Shown here in pieces: positions 40,360-51,555 of a DNA stretch of 64,000 bases. Numbering within the stretch: position 1 is the stretch's first letter; each line of letters begins with the position of its first letter. This DNA is from Isochrysis galbana. Its lineage: Eukaryota > Haptophyta > Isochrysidales > Isochrysidaceae. A model generated the notes under the pieces. It was not told the origin of the DNA, made no database searches, and saw only the letters and a list, made by a program, of their open reading frames with translations. The stretch lies in assembly GCA_018136815.1 (NCBI GenBank), contig CM030934.1, positions 3,239,070 through 3,303,069 of the forward strand, written 5' to 3'. A program made the position numbers and the translations under genes.

Positions 40360-41168
40360 ACCAACGCCTGGGCCCATGCCTCCGCCTGAATCATTCGGCC
40401 CCGTCTCCCCTCTCCCCGCCTTCTGCGATGCGCGCGCCGCCCCGACACCGCGGCTCTCGCATCGGGGGGGGTGTCGCGGGTAAAGGGGGGGGCCTTGTAC
40501 ACTTCCCCCTCGTACGTTCCATTTTTAGGTCTTCCCGCGCGACTCCCTCTCCGTCGCCGCGCCCCAGCTCCCTTCTTCCCGTATCGTCCCGTATCGGTCC
40601 GCCCCCCTCCCTTCTCCTCCCCTCTCCCCGGCTCCCCCGCGGAAGCCCTCCCCCCTCTCTCCCCTCCCGCTTCTCCCCGAGTGCTTCCTTGAGTTTCCGG
40701 CCTCCTTTTGACTAGTTCTTTCCCGTGCGATTCCCTCCCCCCGCGCGTGACGTTTTCCCTCGGTGTCCCAAGTACGCTCAGCATCGCCGCTCGAGCGCCC
40801 CCTCGTGCCTCTCCCGTCTGCTCCTCGTCCCCGTCCTTGTGCTGCGACGCCCCATGTCGACCGAGAGTGTGCCCACGATCCCAGCCCCGTCCCCGTGTGC
40901 TCCTTCGCTCCCTGTTGTCTCCCCTCCCACGCTCCAAGTGAGCCATACATACATCCCATGTTACTTCTCGCACCTCCCACTCACACCCAGCCGCACCACA
41001 GCCACAGCTCTACACAGCCCATCACAATTTGTCATATGAGTTTGAAGCTTCAAATTCTCTTCGAGAGCGTCTTGCCGCTTCGCAAGGGCGTCAAGTAAGT
41101 TTTGCGCGAAAGTTGGACGTGAGGGGGCGCCCACATAGCGTTTTCGTATGTAACGTTGGTGTTGGTGT
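40360..41168. other. C/T-rich, no gene recognised
   Basis: Pyrimidine-rich on the plus strand from 40390 to 40950, with open frames that are compositional. Loosely similar in reverse complement to 36780-37260. Confidence 0.35.
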
Positions 41169-41185
41169 GATTACAGTGGGAGAAA

Positions 41186-41518
41186 TAAATCTTCTTAAAA
41201 TTCCCCGCTACATGTGCGGCGTGGGGCAGAATGCTCTTGAACCTCCCTACTACCCAACCTTAACCCCCATCAACCCCCTCCCCCTTCCCCAGTTCTCTCT
41301 TTAGCGGAGAAGCCGGTTCCGGGGAGGCCGCGCGCGCTGCTTCGGCCAGGAGTCGGAGAGAAGGGGGCGGGAGACGGGAGACGGTGGACGGTGGCTCCTC
41401 CTTTGCTTTGACTCGTGCACGCGTTTCCTTTCCTTATGTCTCGTGAGATCCTCCTTGATATTTGTTGCGTTACTTACAAAAGAGGTTTGGCTACCCTAAG
41501 TGTAATGTTTCGATTACA
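41186..41518 (-). mobile_element. LINE family II 3' UTR insertion with 17-bp target duplication
   Basis: gattacagtgggagaaa occurs at 41169-41185 and 41519-41535. On the minus strand the 333-bp insert starts just past the ORF2 stop (ttagggtagccaaacctctttt matches 35093 onward) and ends TTTTAAGAAGATTTA. It is a 5' truncation that retains only 3' UTR, showing that the last 300 nt suffice for insertion. Confidence 0.88.
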
Positions 41519-41689
41519 GATTACAGTGGGAGAAAAAATGACGTGAGGCGACAAACAAGCGACAAGCGTCTAATCACCCACCAACAAAGGGCATGCAAAG
41601 GCGCTTCAATCGCCATCCACCCCACACACACACTCTTACATCCACTTTGACGCGAGCATCGATGGGGATATGCTTCCGGGAGGTGATGG

Positions 41690-41840
41690 CGATTGAACGC
41701 TTTTCCATATGTAGGCCGGTGGTGATTGAACGCTTTTCCATGTGGTGGGGGTGATGGCGATTGAACGCGTTCCCACGTGTAGGCTGATGGTAATTGAACG
41801 CTTTTCTATGCTGTGGGTGAGGGTGATTGAGCGCTTCTCG
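41690..41840. repeat. Five tandem copies of a TTGAACGCTTTTCC unit
   Basis: The core gattgaacgcttttcca or a near match appears at about 41691, 41723, 41759, 41791 and 41825, spaced 32-36 bp. The minus strand reads as a repeated EKRSI peptide, a composition effect. Single copies of the core are at 9466 and 36390 inside another repeat. Confidence 0.8.
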
Positions 41841-42269
41841 CCTTTTAATCCCGCGGGCGAATATCCTTCGACGGCAACGGACAACGGAGCGCCTCCCGCC
41901 TCCGCCGCGATGGGGTGTGTGCGCGGTGGGCGCATGGCTCGTCCGGTGGCTGTGGCTAGGCGGAATGCTAGCGAACACGATGTCCTACGATGCTGTAAGA
42001 TCTAACGTCCTCCCTCTGCGCCCCAAGAACTCTCTGCTTGAACCTGCTGTACTCCATAGAGCGTCTGAGCGTCTGGGCGTATACTATATACTATGACTTA
42101 CACTCTTTCTACTCTACTCTAGTAGTCGAGGAGCCGCGCGAGAGGCGAGAGCGAGTTGGGAGTTGGAGGGGGGGGGCGGGGCGGAGGAGATACCGTTGGG
42201 GAGCAGCGCAGGATCTCTAATGAGATCTCGACTCTCTCGCGCACACCGAGAGAGGCTCCTCCTTGCCCT

Positions 42270-42336
42270 CTCTCTACTCTCTACTCTCTACTCTCTACTC
42301 TCTACTCTCTACTCTCTACTCTCTACACTCTCCACT

Positions 42337-42394
<58 letters not shown>

Positions 42395-42577
42395 CCCCTC
42401 TCTCCCTCTCCTCCTCTCCTTCCCTCCCCTCCTCGCCCCCCCCCCCCCCCCGCTATTCCCGAGGAATCGTTGAGATGGAAACCTCGATCTTTCACATAAA
42501 CGCCCTCCTCCTTCCCCTCCCCCAGGCGACCCCCCCCCCTCTCTCTCTTCTGTATTCGTATCCCCACAACAACTACT

Positions 42578-42652
<75 letters not shown>

Positions 42653-42660
42653 CCCTTCCG
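42270..42660. repeat. (CT)n microsatellites
   Basis: A ctctctactctctac array (42275-42340) passes into (CT)n (42340-42388); a second (CT)n spans about 42580-42650. C runs lie between. All precede the LETM1-like gene. Confidence 0.92.
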
Positions 42661-42904
42661 CCCACCGCAGCCAACCCACCCACCAACATCTGTGAAGGCG
42701 GCTACGTTTTATTGTATACCCGCAGCTGCCCTCCCCCCGCCCCCCCCCCGTGGTGGCTGCCTCCCCACCCCCTCCCTTCATCTCTCTTCTTCCCTCTTCT
42801 CTTTCCTCTTTTCTCCCTTCACACAACCCCCCCTCTCTCCCCTACCCCCTCTCTCTCTGCTCTCCTCTCTCTCTCTCCGCCCCCTCCCCCCCCCCCGCTC
42901 CCCC

Positions 42905-45530
42905 ATGGGCGGCTCGCTGCTGCCCCTGCTCGGCGGCTCGCTGCTCGCGCTCTGGAGCGCGCCGCCAGCGCTCGCCCTCTCGCCACCCCACCTCCCTTGC
43001 CGCCTCTCCCTCTCCCTCTCCTCCTCCCCCTTCTCTTCCCCCACCCCCTCTCTCTCCCCCTCCCTCCCTCCCTCTCTCTCTTCCTCCCCCCTCCTCTCTC
43101 CCTCTCTCCCCACCCCACTCGCTCTCCCCCCCTCCCCCGCCCCGCAGCACGCCAATGGGGCGCACTGGCACATCGGCTCGCTTTTCTCCTCCCCTACCCA
43201 CCACCGATGCGCTCCACCCCTCCTCCTCCTCTCCTCTCCTCTCTCGCCCGCTTCCCCTCACCACCCACACTCGCACGCTCTCCGCCTCCTCCCTCGCCAG
43301 CCTGCCAGCGCGCAGGCCTCCCAACGCGCCTCTCTCTCCTCCTCCCGCGCCCGCCGCTCCCCGCCACCACTCATGCTCTCCCCATCTCCTCTTCTCCTGC
43401 GCACCCCCTCTACCCGCCGCCCACGACTGCCGTGCGCCCTCGCGCCCAGCCTGCTCGCACTACCCTCTGACTCGTCCGAGCTCGGCTGGGAGGCACTGGC
43501 CACGTCGGAGCGCCACTCGGTCCTCTCCCGCCTTGCGCGCTGGGTCACACTTCGTCGTACAGTCGACGAGGCCGAGTTTGCACTTACGCTCGAGGCCGAC
43601 TTCAACTCGGACCCTACGATCCTACGTGATATCGACTTCTCCGCCATCCTCTCCCGTCTTCGCGCCGACATGCGTGATGAGGCTACGGGGCTAGCGCAGG
43701 CTGCCGGTATCAACGAGGGCGAGATCGAGACGCTGCAGAAGCGTCAGCGCAAGGCGGAGGAGCGGCTGGCGGCGGTCGCGCCGCGGTACGCGCGGGTGCG
43801 CAAGGAGGAGGTGTCGGCCGTTGCGCAGTCGGTCCCCAAGCTGCGCCGTGTCATCTCCAAGGCGCGCGAGCTGCCACTCGCCGTTGAACTGCAGCGCTCG
43901 TCGGCGGAGGGCGGCGCTCCTGCTGAGCCGACGGGGGTCGACGGCGGCTTCGATTTGCAGGCTATGCTGCGCGAGTCGCAGAACCTGGCGAGCGCGACGC
44001 GGGAGTTGTGGCAGCGTCTCAATGGCGGAAATGCCACCAAGGACGAGGAGCTCATGGCGCTACAACGCGAGTCCAAGGCGCTCCTCTCGCTGCGCGCCGA
44101 GACGACCAAGTTGCGCGCGGGAATTCGGCTCGTCAACCGACAAAAGGAGCTAAAGCGCAAGGCGCTCATCCGATACGACGCAGAGGCCGTCCTCGAGGAG
44201 ATGCTGCGTGCTGACCTGTCCATCATGAAGCTGCAGATCGAACTCTCCCTGAAGGCGCGCGGCCGCCGCTCCAGCACTCATGCCCGACCGCACCTGATCC
44301 AAGCTGCCCGACCGCGTCACAGGCCGACATGCTGGAGATGGAGCGCATCTACCTTGCAATGGAGGGCGAGCTCCGCTCGTCGTCGACACTCACTGACCAG
44401 TTGCTGCCAATGGTACGCTCAAGCGCCAAGCTGCCTCGTGCCCCACTCCGCCGCCGTGCACGCACGAGCTCCACCCCCCTTCCCCACTCGGCCCACGCCG
44501 CAGGTCGAGCGCTACGGCTCGGTCGAGCAGTCGATCCGCAAGATGGTATCGCTCGTGCAGTCCGACCAGCATGAGGCCATCGACGACACAGAGCTCAACG
44601 CCATAGAATCGGAGATCTCCGACATGATCCTCCAGCTCGGGCTTCAGCAAGACCCCGAGTCCTTCACGTGGCGCGGCGCGTACGAAGCGGCACTCGTCGG
44701 GCTCAACCGGGCGCTGCAGGTCCTGGCTCTTTCGCGCCCGCCGTGTGGTAGCCACCACCCGCATTATGGCTAGCGGAGCCACCGACGCGCGATTGCACCG
44801 TACCTGCCGCAGGGGATCATGTTCTACCTACGAGGGTTGCAGCTGATGGGGCAGGACATTCAGCTCTTCGTGTCGATGATCACCCGCGCCGTTGTGCAAG
44901 GGTACACCCTGCGACAACGCGAGGTGTGGCCGCGGCCGCCGAGCGCGCTATCCGCGCGCGGTTCGCCACCAGCCGGCCCCGCACGCCGCGCCCCTCTCTC
45001 CCTAGTATGGCCGCCTGCGCGCCGCGTAGGTCAATATCCTCAGGCGAATCGCCAAGGACCTGGTGACAATTGTACCGGTTGTGATCATCTTGCTCATCCC
45101 GCTCTCGCCCATTGGCCACGTACTCGTCTTCTCCTTCATCCAGCGGTACTTCCCCGACTTCTTCCCGTCCCAGGTACGTGCTTCGACGCACGCGTTCCGT
45201 CCTCCCTCCCTCTCCCCTCCAGCTCGACCACCGCCCATGCCTGCGCCCACCGTCCAGTTCACCGAGGAGCGCCAGAATATCATGTCGATGTACTCCTCTC
45301 TCACCGCGCCGACGATGTCCGACACTCCTCCGCCCGCTACCACGGACGAGTATCCGGCAACAGCTGCAGAGGCGGGCGTGCTGCAACCTGCGGACGAGCA
45401 GCCAGAGGACCACATGAACCGAGCGGCCGGCGATGGCAAAGCTAATGGGGTGGCCGCCGAGGGTAGTGCGGCCGAGACTCATGATGATTTGAGTCGGAGC
45501 GCATCGGCCAAAGGCAAGTCGGTGCAGTGA
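42905..45530 (+). CDS. LETM1-like mitochondrial/organellar ion-exchange protein
   Basis: Exons 42905-44254, 44323-44412, 44504-44719, 44813-44923, 45030-45173 and 45258-45530 are all phase 0 and give 727 residues. The diagnostic LETM1 core is spread over exons four and five: [28 protein letters not shown], then [20 protein letters not shown] with [20 protein letters not shown] and FPSQFTEERQ. This is the membrane span and following region of LETM1 proteins, which mediate K+/H+ or Ca2+/H+ exchange in the mitochondrial inner membrane. A 300-residue coiled, charged middle precedes it. The first 180 residues are Ser/Pro/Leu-rich from a polypyrimidine tract without any GT, and may include a targeting peptide. 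Intron one uses GC-AG (44255-44322). The C-terminal tail is acidic and low complexity. Confidence 0.85.
44255..44322 (+). other. GC-AG intron in the LETM1-like gene
   Basis: The coding frame continues from CTG AAG to GCC GAC only if 68 nt starting GCGCGC and ending CACAG are removed. There is no suitable GT donor within the interval. Translation through it would drop the frame of the next exon. Confidence 0.6.
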
Positions 45531-46579
45531 GCCGCGCTGGTCCGGCTGCAATAGTATCGCAAGCGTACGTACGCTGCACGCGCTCAGGAAGGCAATATGG
45601 GCGTGCCTTGGTTCACGACGACTAAACTTGGGCAGGAGCACGAGCGCCAGCTTTTGCGAGCGGTGTCGGGAGATCCGCTTGCGGGAATTGCTACCTTGTT
45701 TCCGCGATCTCCTTGGTGCGCGCAGTCGGGCGCAACACCCTCGACTCGGAGGTTGTCCGGTGGTGGCGGTGGCAAGGAGTCGCTCTTGGTCGATCATGCC
45801 GCGCGGGGCATGCGACGCCGCGTCTAGGACCACATTAAAGACGGCTGGGTCGGTGTGCATGTGTGTGAATGCATCTCCATCCCGTGTGATGGGTTTTGCT
45901 ACGATGCTCGGGCGCTAGACGTGGCATCATGAGGAGATAACGACGAGCTGCCCGGTCCACGATCTCATGCTCTCATGGTTGCGCATTAGTGTACGACGAC
46001 GGTTGCAACGAGTTGCAGCTCACACGCACAAACGTTTGTGCGTAGAGCTGCTGCTACGTGTTGCTACGCGACTAGCGACTACTGCTCAGCTCTATTGCCA
46101 TTGCTCTCGCTATTATCTGTTTTGATCGTATCCCCTAACCTCCCTGATGCTGCTAGTATAGTAATATTAAATATCAATGCTCTCACTATTTATTGTTGTG
46201 GTCCTCGTTCCGAAACAAATTGCTAACAAAGAACTTTGCAAGCTTTTGCTACGGCCCTTTCTCTTTCCACACCCGCCACGCCTATTGAACTATTGAGGAG
46301 TCATTTGTCATTTCTCGTTTCTCGGGCATCAAGGCAAAGGTCGCTCGCTTTTTAGCACGTCAAGTCCTGGACAAATAAAACACCTGAAGATTATCTCCCT
46401 CGAAGATTTAGCCCGGTAACTAACTAGGGGGATGCGGAGGGCACCATCTGTAATGGGCAAACCAAGGCCCAAATTAGCTCCCTATAGGTTCTGGTATGGG
46501 AGATCAGCAAAAAATTCCGGGGTCTTCCGGCAGAATTTTCGAAATGTACCCGATTTCAGTAAGGCCTCTGACGGTGCAA
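45531..46579. other. No gene recognised
   Basis: Includes an AT-rich patch (about 46100-46240). No repeat or RNA was recognised. Confidence 0.4.
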
Positions 46580-46740
46580 CTATCAGTAAAACTGATAGGG
46601 TCATGGGAGCCGCGTTCCCGCCCTCCTCCACCGCAGACACCCCCTGGGTGGGCCTGTACATCCATCCTCAGCCCCTGCTTGCAGGCAAGGGCTGAGTTGA
46701 CATTGACATCAACCCTGCCCAGACTCTCGCTGTGGCGAGT
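46580..46740 (+). mobile_element. LINE head, CTATCAGT-hairpin family
   Basis: ctatcagtaaaactgatag (46580-46598) is followed by GGTC and ATG at 46603. The next 130 bp (acaccccctgggtgggcctg, cagcccctgcttgcag) match 34060-34120. Its 3' end is unknown. Confidence 0.5.
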
Positions 46741-47948
46741 GAGGTGAGAATGAGGTGGTTGTGTTGGTGGATGTGTGGACTGGGTGAGGCTGTTGTGAGG
46801 CTTGGGTTGTGTGGTGTGTGGAGGGAGAGGGAGGGCGCGACGGGGGTGAGGAAGCGCCTTGATAGGTCCTGTTACATGGTGTGAGAGCGGGATCGGGAGA
46901 CATGACAGCGAGTGGAACAGAGTGGAGCACACCAGAGACAACACGAGGGGGTGCTTCCGGGCGAGCGCGCCAGAAACAAGAGGACGAGGGTAAAAAATAA
47001 ACCGGGACGACGGGGAAAGAAAACACGGGGAAACTCTAGGAACAGAGGAAAGACTAATGGAACGAAGGGGAGAGCCGGGCGTCGGATGGGGGAGAAACAA
47101 GGGGCGAGCGCGGGGGGGCTCCGAGCCTCGCGGGCCGAGGGAACAAAAGGAACCGCTGGGGTTTCACGGAAGGAGGGAAGGAAGGGATCCCGGCTGGAGC
47201 TGCATGCGAGGGAACCGGGGGAGAGGGGCGGAAGGGGAGTAGGGCCAGGCCAGGATTTCGGAAATTTTTTTCAAAATTTGGGGGTGGGTTTACTCACAGA
47301 TTTCGGGGCGAAATTTCGCAAAATTTGGGGGGCTCCTGCAACGCCCTCGCAAAATTTGGGGGCTCCTATACCTAGGGAGAAGGACGGGGGGCGGGGGCGG
47401 GGGGGGTAGTAAGTAGTAAGGGCGGGAGGCGGGAGAGAGAGGGGAGAGGGTAGGGTAGTAAGAGTAAGTAAAGGGCGGGAGAGGGGGGTAAGAAAGGGCG
47501 GGAGAGGAGGGGTAGTAAAGGCGGGAGAGGGGGGGGGGGAGCCGCGGGGGCGGCGGAGAGAAGAGAGCGAGAGGGCGGCGACAATTACGCACAGGAATAA
47601 GGAAGGAATCTTTCGAAAACCCTTAAGTGAGTTGATGAAGACCGAAGTAAAACAGCGCCACGATATAATCCAACGGCCAACGACACTTGAGGAGGAATCA
47701 GGGTCACACAAGGGGGTGCTTCCTTGCACCGGCGATACCCGAACGCGCGACTTAGCCTAAAAACGCTAGAAGCACGCAAGGAGGTAATGACGGATGTGAG
47801 GTTACCACTACCTCAGATGGGAACGGAGAGGACGGAGGGGAAGCGGCGAGAGGCGCCGCGGAAGTTGGGGGATGACCAATGACGGGCTCACCCGCCCCCA
47901 GAGGGGGCAGGGAGACGGGCTTAGGGGAGGCAAAGCGAGGCGACGGGG
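46741..47948. other. GA-rich degenerate repeat and G-rich tandem stretch
   Basis: 46850-47250 loosely resembles 36780-37260. 47390-47540 has repeated gggcgggagagggg and gtagtaag words, a short-period tandem repeat. aaatttggggg recurs at 47272, 47320 and 47349. No gene. Confidence 0.4.
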
Positions 47949-47958
47949 CAGACATCCC

Positions 47959-49028
47959 GGATGCCCCGTCAGGTCTCAGGTCATTAGGTCTTGGCGACCT
48001 GATACCTGATATCAGGACCTGATATGAGGCTGATATCAGGTGGTCCACAACTAATATTATAATATTGTAATGAGTAATGAGCGATTCTAAGGTTAGGCAC
48101 ATCGTTTGAGGAAATGGACTACGTCTAGAAGCGGAGTGGGGGTTCGTGTGGAAGCGGAGGGGAGAGCCCCCCGCCAGCGACCCCCCACCCCTCCCCCCCG
48201 CGGGAACCCCCCCCCCCCCGCGCGCGCATCCGCCTCTGCCGCTCCGCCGGAGGCGCACCCGCCCCGCACCCCTCCCTCCCCCCCAGCCAGCCACTGCTGC
48301 CGCCGTTCCCGCCCGCTCCGCCGCCAGCGCGTCCCCTGCTACCTCTGCTCGCCCCACCGCCGTCCCCTTCGCAGCCGCCCGCCTCGCTGGCTCACCCGCC
48401 TCACTGCTAGCCTCGCCGCTGGGCTCGCGCCTGTCCCAGCGCCACCCCGCCTCCTCCACCTCAACACCAGTTGCCCTCCCCCCTGGCAACCAGCGTCGCC
48501 GCCACCAGCCTCGCCTCCACCCAGCCTCGCAGCCACCAGCCTCGCCTCCTCCAGCCTCGCCGCCACCAGCCTCGCCGCTGCCAGCCTCGCAGCCACTAGC
48601 CTCGCAGCCACCAGCCTCGCCGCCACCAGCCTCGCCGCCACCAGCCTCGCCGCCACCAGCCTCGCCGCCACCAGCCTCGTTACCACCAGCCTCGTTACCA
48701 TCAGCCTCGTTACCACCAGCCTCGCCGCCACCAGCCTCGTTACCACCAGTCTCGCATCCACCAGCCTCGCCTCCACCAGCCTCGCCGCCACCAGCCTCGC
48801 CGCCTCCAGCCTCGCCTCCACCCAGCCTCACAGCCCATCATCCATCCTCACTGAGAGGCATGGCCGCTCGCTCGCGGTTCGGGTCGATGACTACCCGCCC
48901 GTTTACTGACGTGAATTTTATTTTATTCTAAAGTTAGTAGCGATAATATCAGCCTGATATCAGGTTATCAGGTCTAGTAGGCCTGATAACCTGATATCAG
49001 AACCTGATATCAGCCTGACGGGGCATCC
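47959..49028. mobile_element. Possible TIR element enclosing a minisatellite
   Basis: ggatgccccgtcagg at 47959-47973 recurs as its exact reverse complement at 49014-49028. Next to both ends lie clusters of the palindrome cctgatatcagg and variants (47999-48040 and 48950-49013). cagacat sits just outside on both sides (47949-47955, 49033-49039) and could be a 7-bp target duplication, although three or four bases separate it from the repeats. No transposase is present. Confidence 0.5.
48497..48830. repeat. 15-bp minisatellite (CCACCAGCCTCGCCG)n
   Basis: About 22 tandem copies, with variants such as ccaccagcctcgtta. Being a multiple of three, it is open in several frames and encodes PPASP, TSLAA or, on the minus strand, GGGEAG-type repeats. 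These should not be taken as a protein without other evidence. Confidence 0.92.
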
Positions 49029-49213
49029 AGGTCAGACATAGCGAGAACGAGAGCGAGGGCGAGGGTGAGTGCGCGGTTGTTGTTGAGAGCTTGGTTGTAG
49101 AGTGAGTGTGAGTGTTATTGACGAGGAGCGAGAGCAAGAACGGGGGCGAAAGCGAGAACGAACGAACGAGGACGAACGACTGGAACGAAAGAACGACTCC
49201 CACCCACCAGATG

Positions 49214-49345
49214 TCACGCACACTCAACACTGACGGCTATCCGCGATGCGGAGTTTGGAGTTGGTGTCGCAGTGTCGCGGTAGTCGACGCAGAAGCGCAC
49301 GGAGCCGTCCTTCTTGCCAACCAAGACGACGCGCGACGCCCTGAC
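49214..49345 (-). pseudogene. Ty3/gypsy reverse transcriptase fragment
   Basis: The minus strand reads RASRVVLVGKKDGSVRFCVD then YRD, the gypsy reverse transcriptase block one (SPVVLVxKKDGxxRFCVDYR). Similarity ends after the YRD. It is a short relic unconnected to any other domain nearby; the gypsy RNase H relic at 36655 is 12 kb away. Confidence 0.65.
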
Positions 49346-50178
49346 GAATTGGAATGGCCCATAGGGCCTGAGGGCAATGAGGAAGGAGGCAGACCCGGCG
49401 GCAGGCGCAGCGGAGGAGACGACTTCGGAGGTGCTGATGGGCTGAAGCCCGTCAGCAGAGGAAGGCGGGCAGGCGGGCTTTGGCGAGGGCGAGGACGGCG
49501 GCGAAAGCGACATCGAGCGAGCGGCGAGAGGCGAGGGTGAGTGAGAGGAGGGCTGTGTTGGCAGGGTGGCAGGGGCTGGTGAGGCAAGGCGAGTTTGTAG
49601 GGTACGAGTGTTACGAGAGCGAGAGCGACGAGAGCGAGAGCGACAGATACCTCCTCCCTCTTCACCGCCATTGCCACCTCCTCCCTCTTCACCGCCATTG
49701 CCACCTCCTCCCAGGGCGCAGGCATCCTGGGCCTGGATTGTGTGGTGCCCCTCGGGCACCTTCGAGCGTGCGCGGGGCTCGGATTGGGCATTGGGAGCCA
49801 TGGCAAGGGCAGGGGCCGTTCCTCCACGAAGCGGCGCCGTTCGTCCCGTGAAGCGAAAGCCTCTAACGTTGTTTCAACCCGTCAACCCCCCCCCCGCTTT
49901 GTTATCCTTGTTGCTCGTGTCACAAGTATATCTCGGTCTCTTTAGGAAGGAAAGTCTGAACACTTTCGGTTGTGGTTCTCGTCTCCAAAAGGATACTTCC
50001 ACGTACTCCATGAAGAGTTTAGGAGATGAAAAGGGGGAGCGTCCCCTACTTGGCTGGAGCTGGAGGGGGGGGGGGGGGGGGAAGGCTGCCCCGGGGGAGG
50101 AGGGGAGTGGGAGAGGCAGAGAGGGAGATAGAGAGGCAGGAAGTGAGAGAGAGAGAGCACGAGCACGAGCTAGCGGTC
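49346..50178. other. No gene recognised
   Basis: Contains two copies of a 30-bp unit around cctccctcttcaccgccattg (49660-49715) and a G run (about 50067-50080). An upstream exon of the following GT47 gene may lie here but was not identified. Confidence 0.35.
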
Positions 50179-51555
50179 ATGTGTCCACCCTCCTGCCGCG
50201 CCCACTGCACTCAACCGTGCGACGCTTCGCTGGATCTGCCTCACCCCTCTCCTGCTCCCACTCCTCTCCTTCGTGCCCTACCGTGCTTCTTTCTGCGCGA
50301 GGAAGGCGGGCTCAACTTCTCCTCCACCGCCGCGCGAGCCCACCATCTTCTTCGCGAGCAGGCGCCTGATGAAATTTTGCCCGTCGACGTGGCGCAGCAC
50401 TTCTTCGAGCTGCCACTGATCGACGCCCTCCGCCATCACCCTTGACGCGTGAGTACGGCGGAGGAGGCAGAGCTCGAGGTGCTCGGCGTGATGCCTTTCA
50501 CCTCGTGGGCCATCGGCACCGTTGCCTGCGACCCCCTGTGCGACGCCGCCGGCGCACACCGCACCAGGATGGCGGCAGCTGCTGCGACACTCCGTCAGAT
50601 GCGAACGTGGCGTCGCAGCCGTGGGACCGGCCGTCGCTTTCTCCTGATTGTGGGACACTACAGCATTTATCGCTCGCTCGGAGCGGAGCTGACTATTGAG
50701 TTGGGGAGAGGCAATGCGTTGCTGGCGGTTGCAGACACATCCTTTGGAAGATTGAAGATAGTGCGTGGCGCCGACAAGGGCGCTCTCTCACATCTGATCA
50801 CGACTGGCATTGTGCTGCCCTACTGGGCGCATTCGCACGCTGCCTACCCGATCGAACGGGCGCAGAGCTCGGCGCTCGGTATTCACGCGTCTGCCGTCAG
50901 CCCACCGCGTCGGCAAGGTATCATGTTTCACGGTGGCCTCTTACGCTTCGACTTTGGTGTGCGCAATCGGATGGTGACGATCATGCGCATGTTGAGTGCG
51001 CAGCGGGTGCCGGTCGACCTACGGCTCAGCGAATTTACGCGTGAAAATGAGAACAAAACGGAGCTTGAACTGCTCGCGGGCGAGCGGCGCGCTGCATATA
51101 CTGAGAGCGGCCGCGCGTACCTTACCGCCTCCTTATGCCCATCACCCTCTGGTGACACCGTCACCTCACGTCGCCTCTTCGATGCTATGTCGAGCGGGTG
51201 CGTGCCAGTACTCTTGCGCTCCATGTTTGCCCTTGGCACGCTTGGTGGCCCGTCGAAAGGCAGTCTGTACACGGCGCTACCATTCCCTCTTTCAGTGGAC
51301 TGGCGGTCGATCACACTTCGTCTGGTGCCCAGTCCGTCAAGCAACGCAAGGTGCATCAGTGGCGACGCTGCATGGCTACTTGCATGGCACAATGAGGAAG
51401 CAACTTTGGAGAGCATGCGACGCCATGTGCTCACGGTCTTCCGGTCTCATCTGGACTACGCGCGGAATCCTCAGGGTGTGGCCAGCGCTCTCCTGCGTGA
51501 GGTGGGGGCCCGTATCGGACGGCCCCGAAAGCCTGGGCCGGGCCGGATCGACTAG
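50179..51555 (+). CDS. Exostosin-family (GT47) glycosyltransferase with in-frame TGA
   Basis: The frame beginning MCPPSCRAHC is interrupted by TGA at 50443-50445 between ELPLIDALRHHP and RVSTAEEAELEVL, then continues to TAG at 51555. Family members have a continuous stretch of the type LLxALRxHPxRTxDPxxAxxFxVP there, so the stop replaces one residue with no length change. Downstream the GT47 core is intact: FLLIVGHYSIYRSL, MFHGGLLRFDFG (the GxxR/FxG region), and the nucleotide-sugar site AYLTASLCPSPSGDTVTSRRLFDAM with SSGCVPVLL. GT47 enzymes transfer sugars to cell-wall or surface polysaccharides in the Golgi. It could be a pseudogene, a sequencing error, or a gene with an unseen intron. Start is provisional. 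Confidence 0.7.
50443..50445 (+). other. In-frame TGA within the GT47 frame
   Basis: The two flanking frames are in the same phase and both match GT47, so the codon looks like a point nonsense change (TGG to TGA would suffice). Confidence 0.6.

Noticed and set aside
41690-41840. CRISPR-like array
   Set aside because: The repeat unit is degenerate, spacing is only 32-36 bp in total, and the genome is eukaryotic.
47752-48931. Collagen-like or PPASP/GGGEAG repeat proteins
   Set aside because: The 15-bp minisatellite keeps four frames open at once; no start context, splice pattern or conserved flank supports a protein.
50443-50445. Selenocysteine codon
   Set aside because: GT47 enzymes have no Sec at this site and I could not identify a SECIS-like stem in the 3' flank; a nonsense change is simpler.
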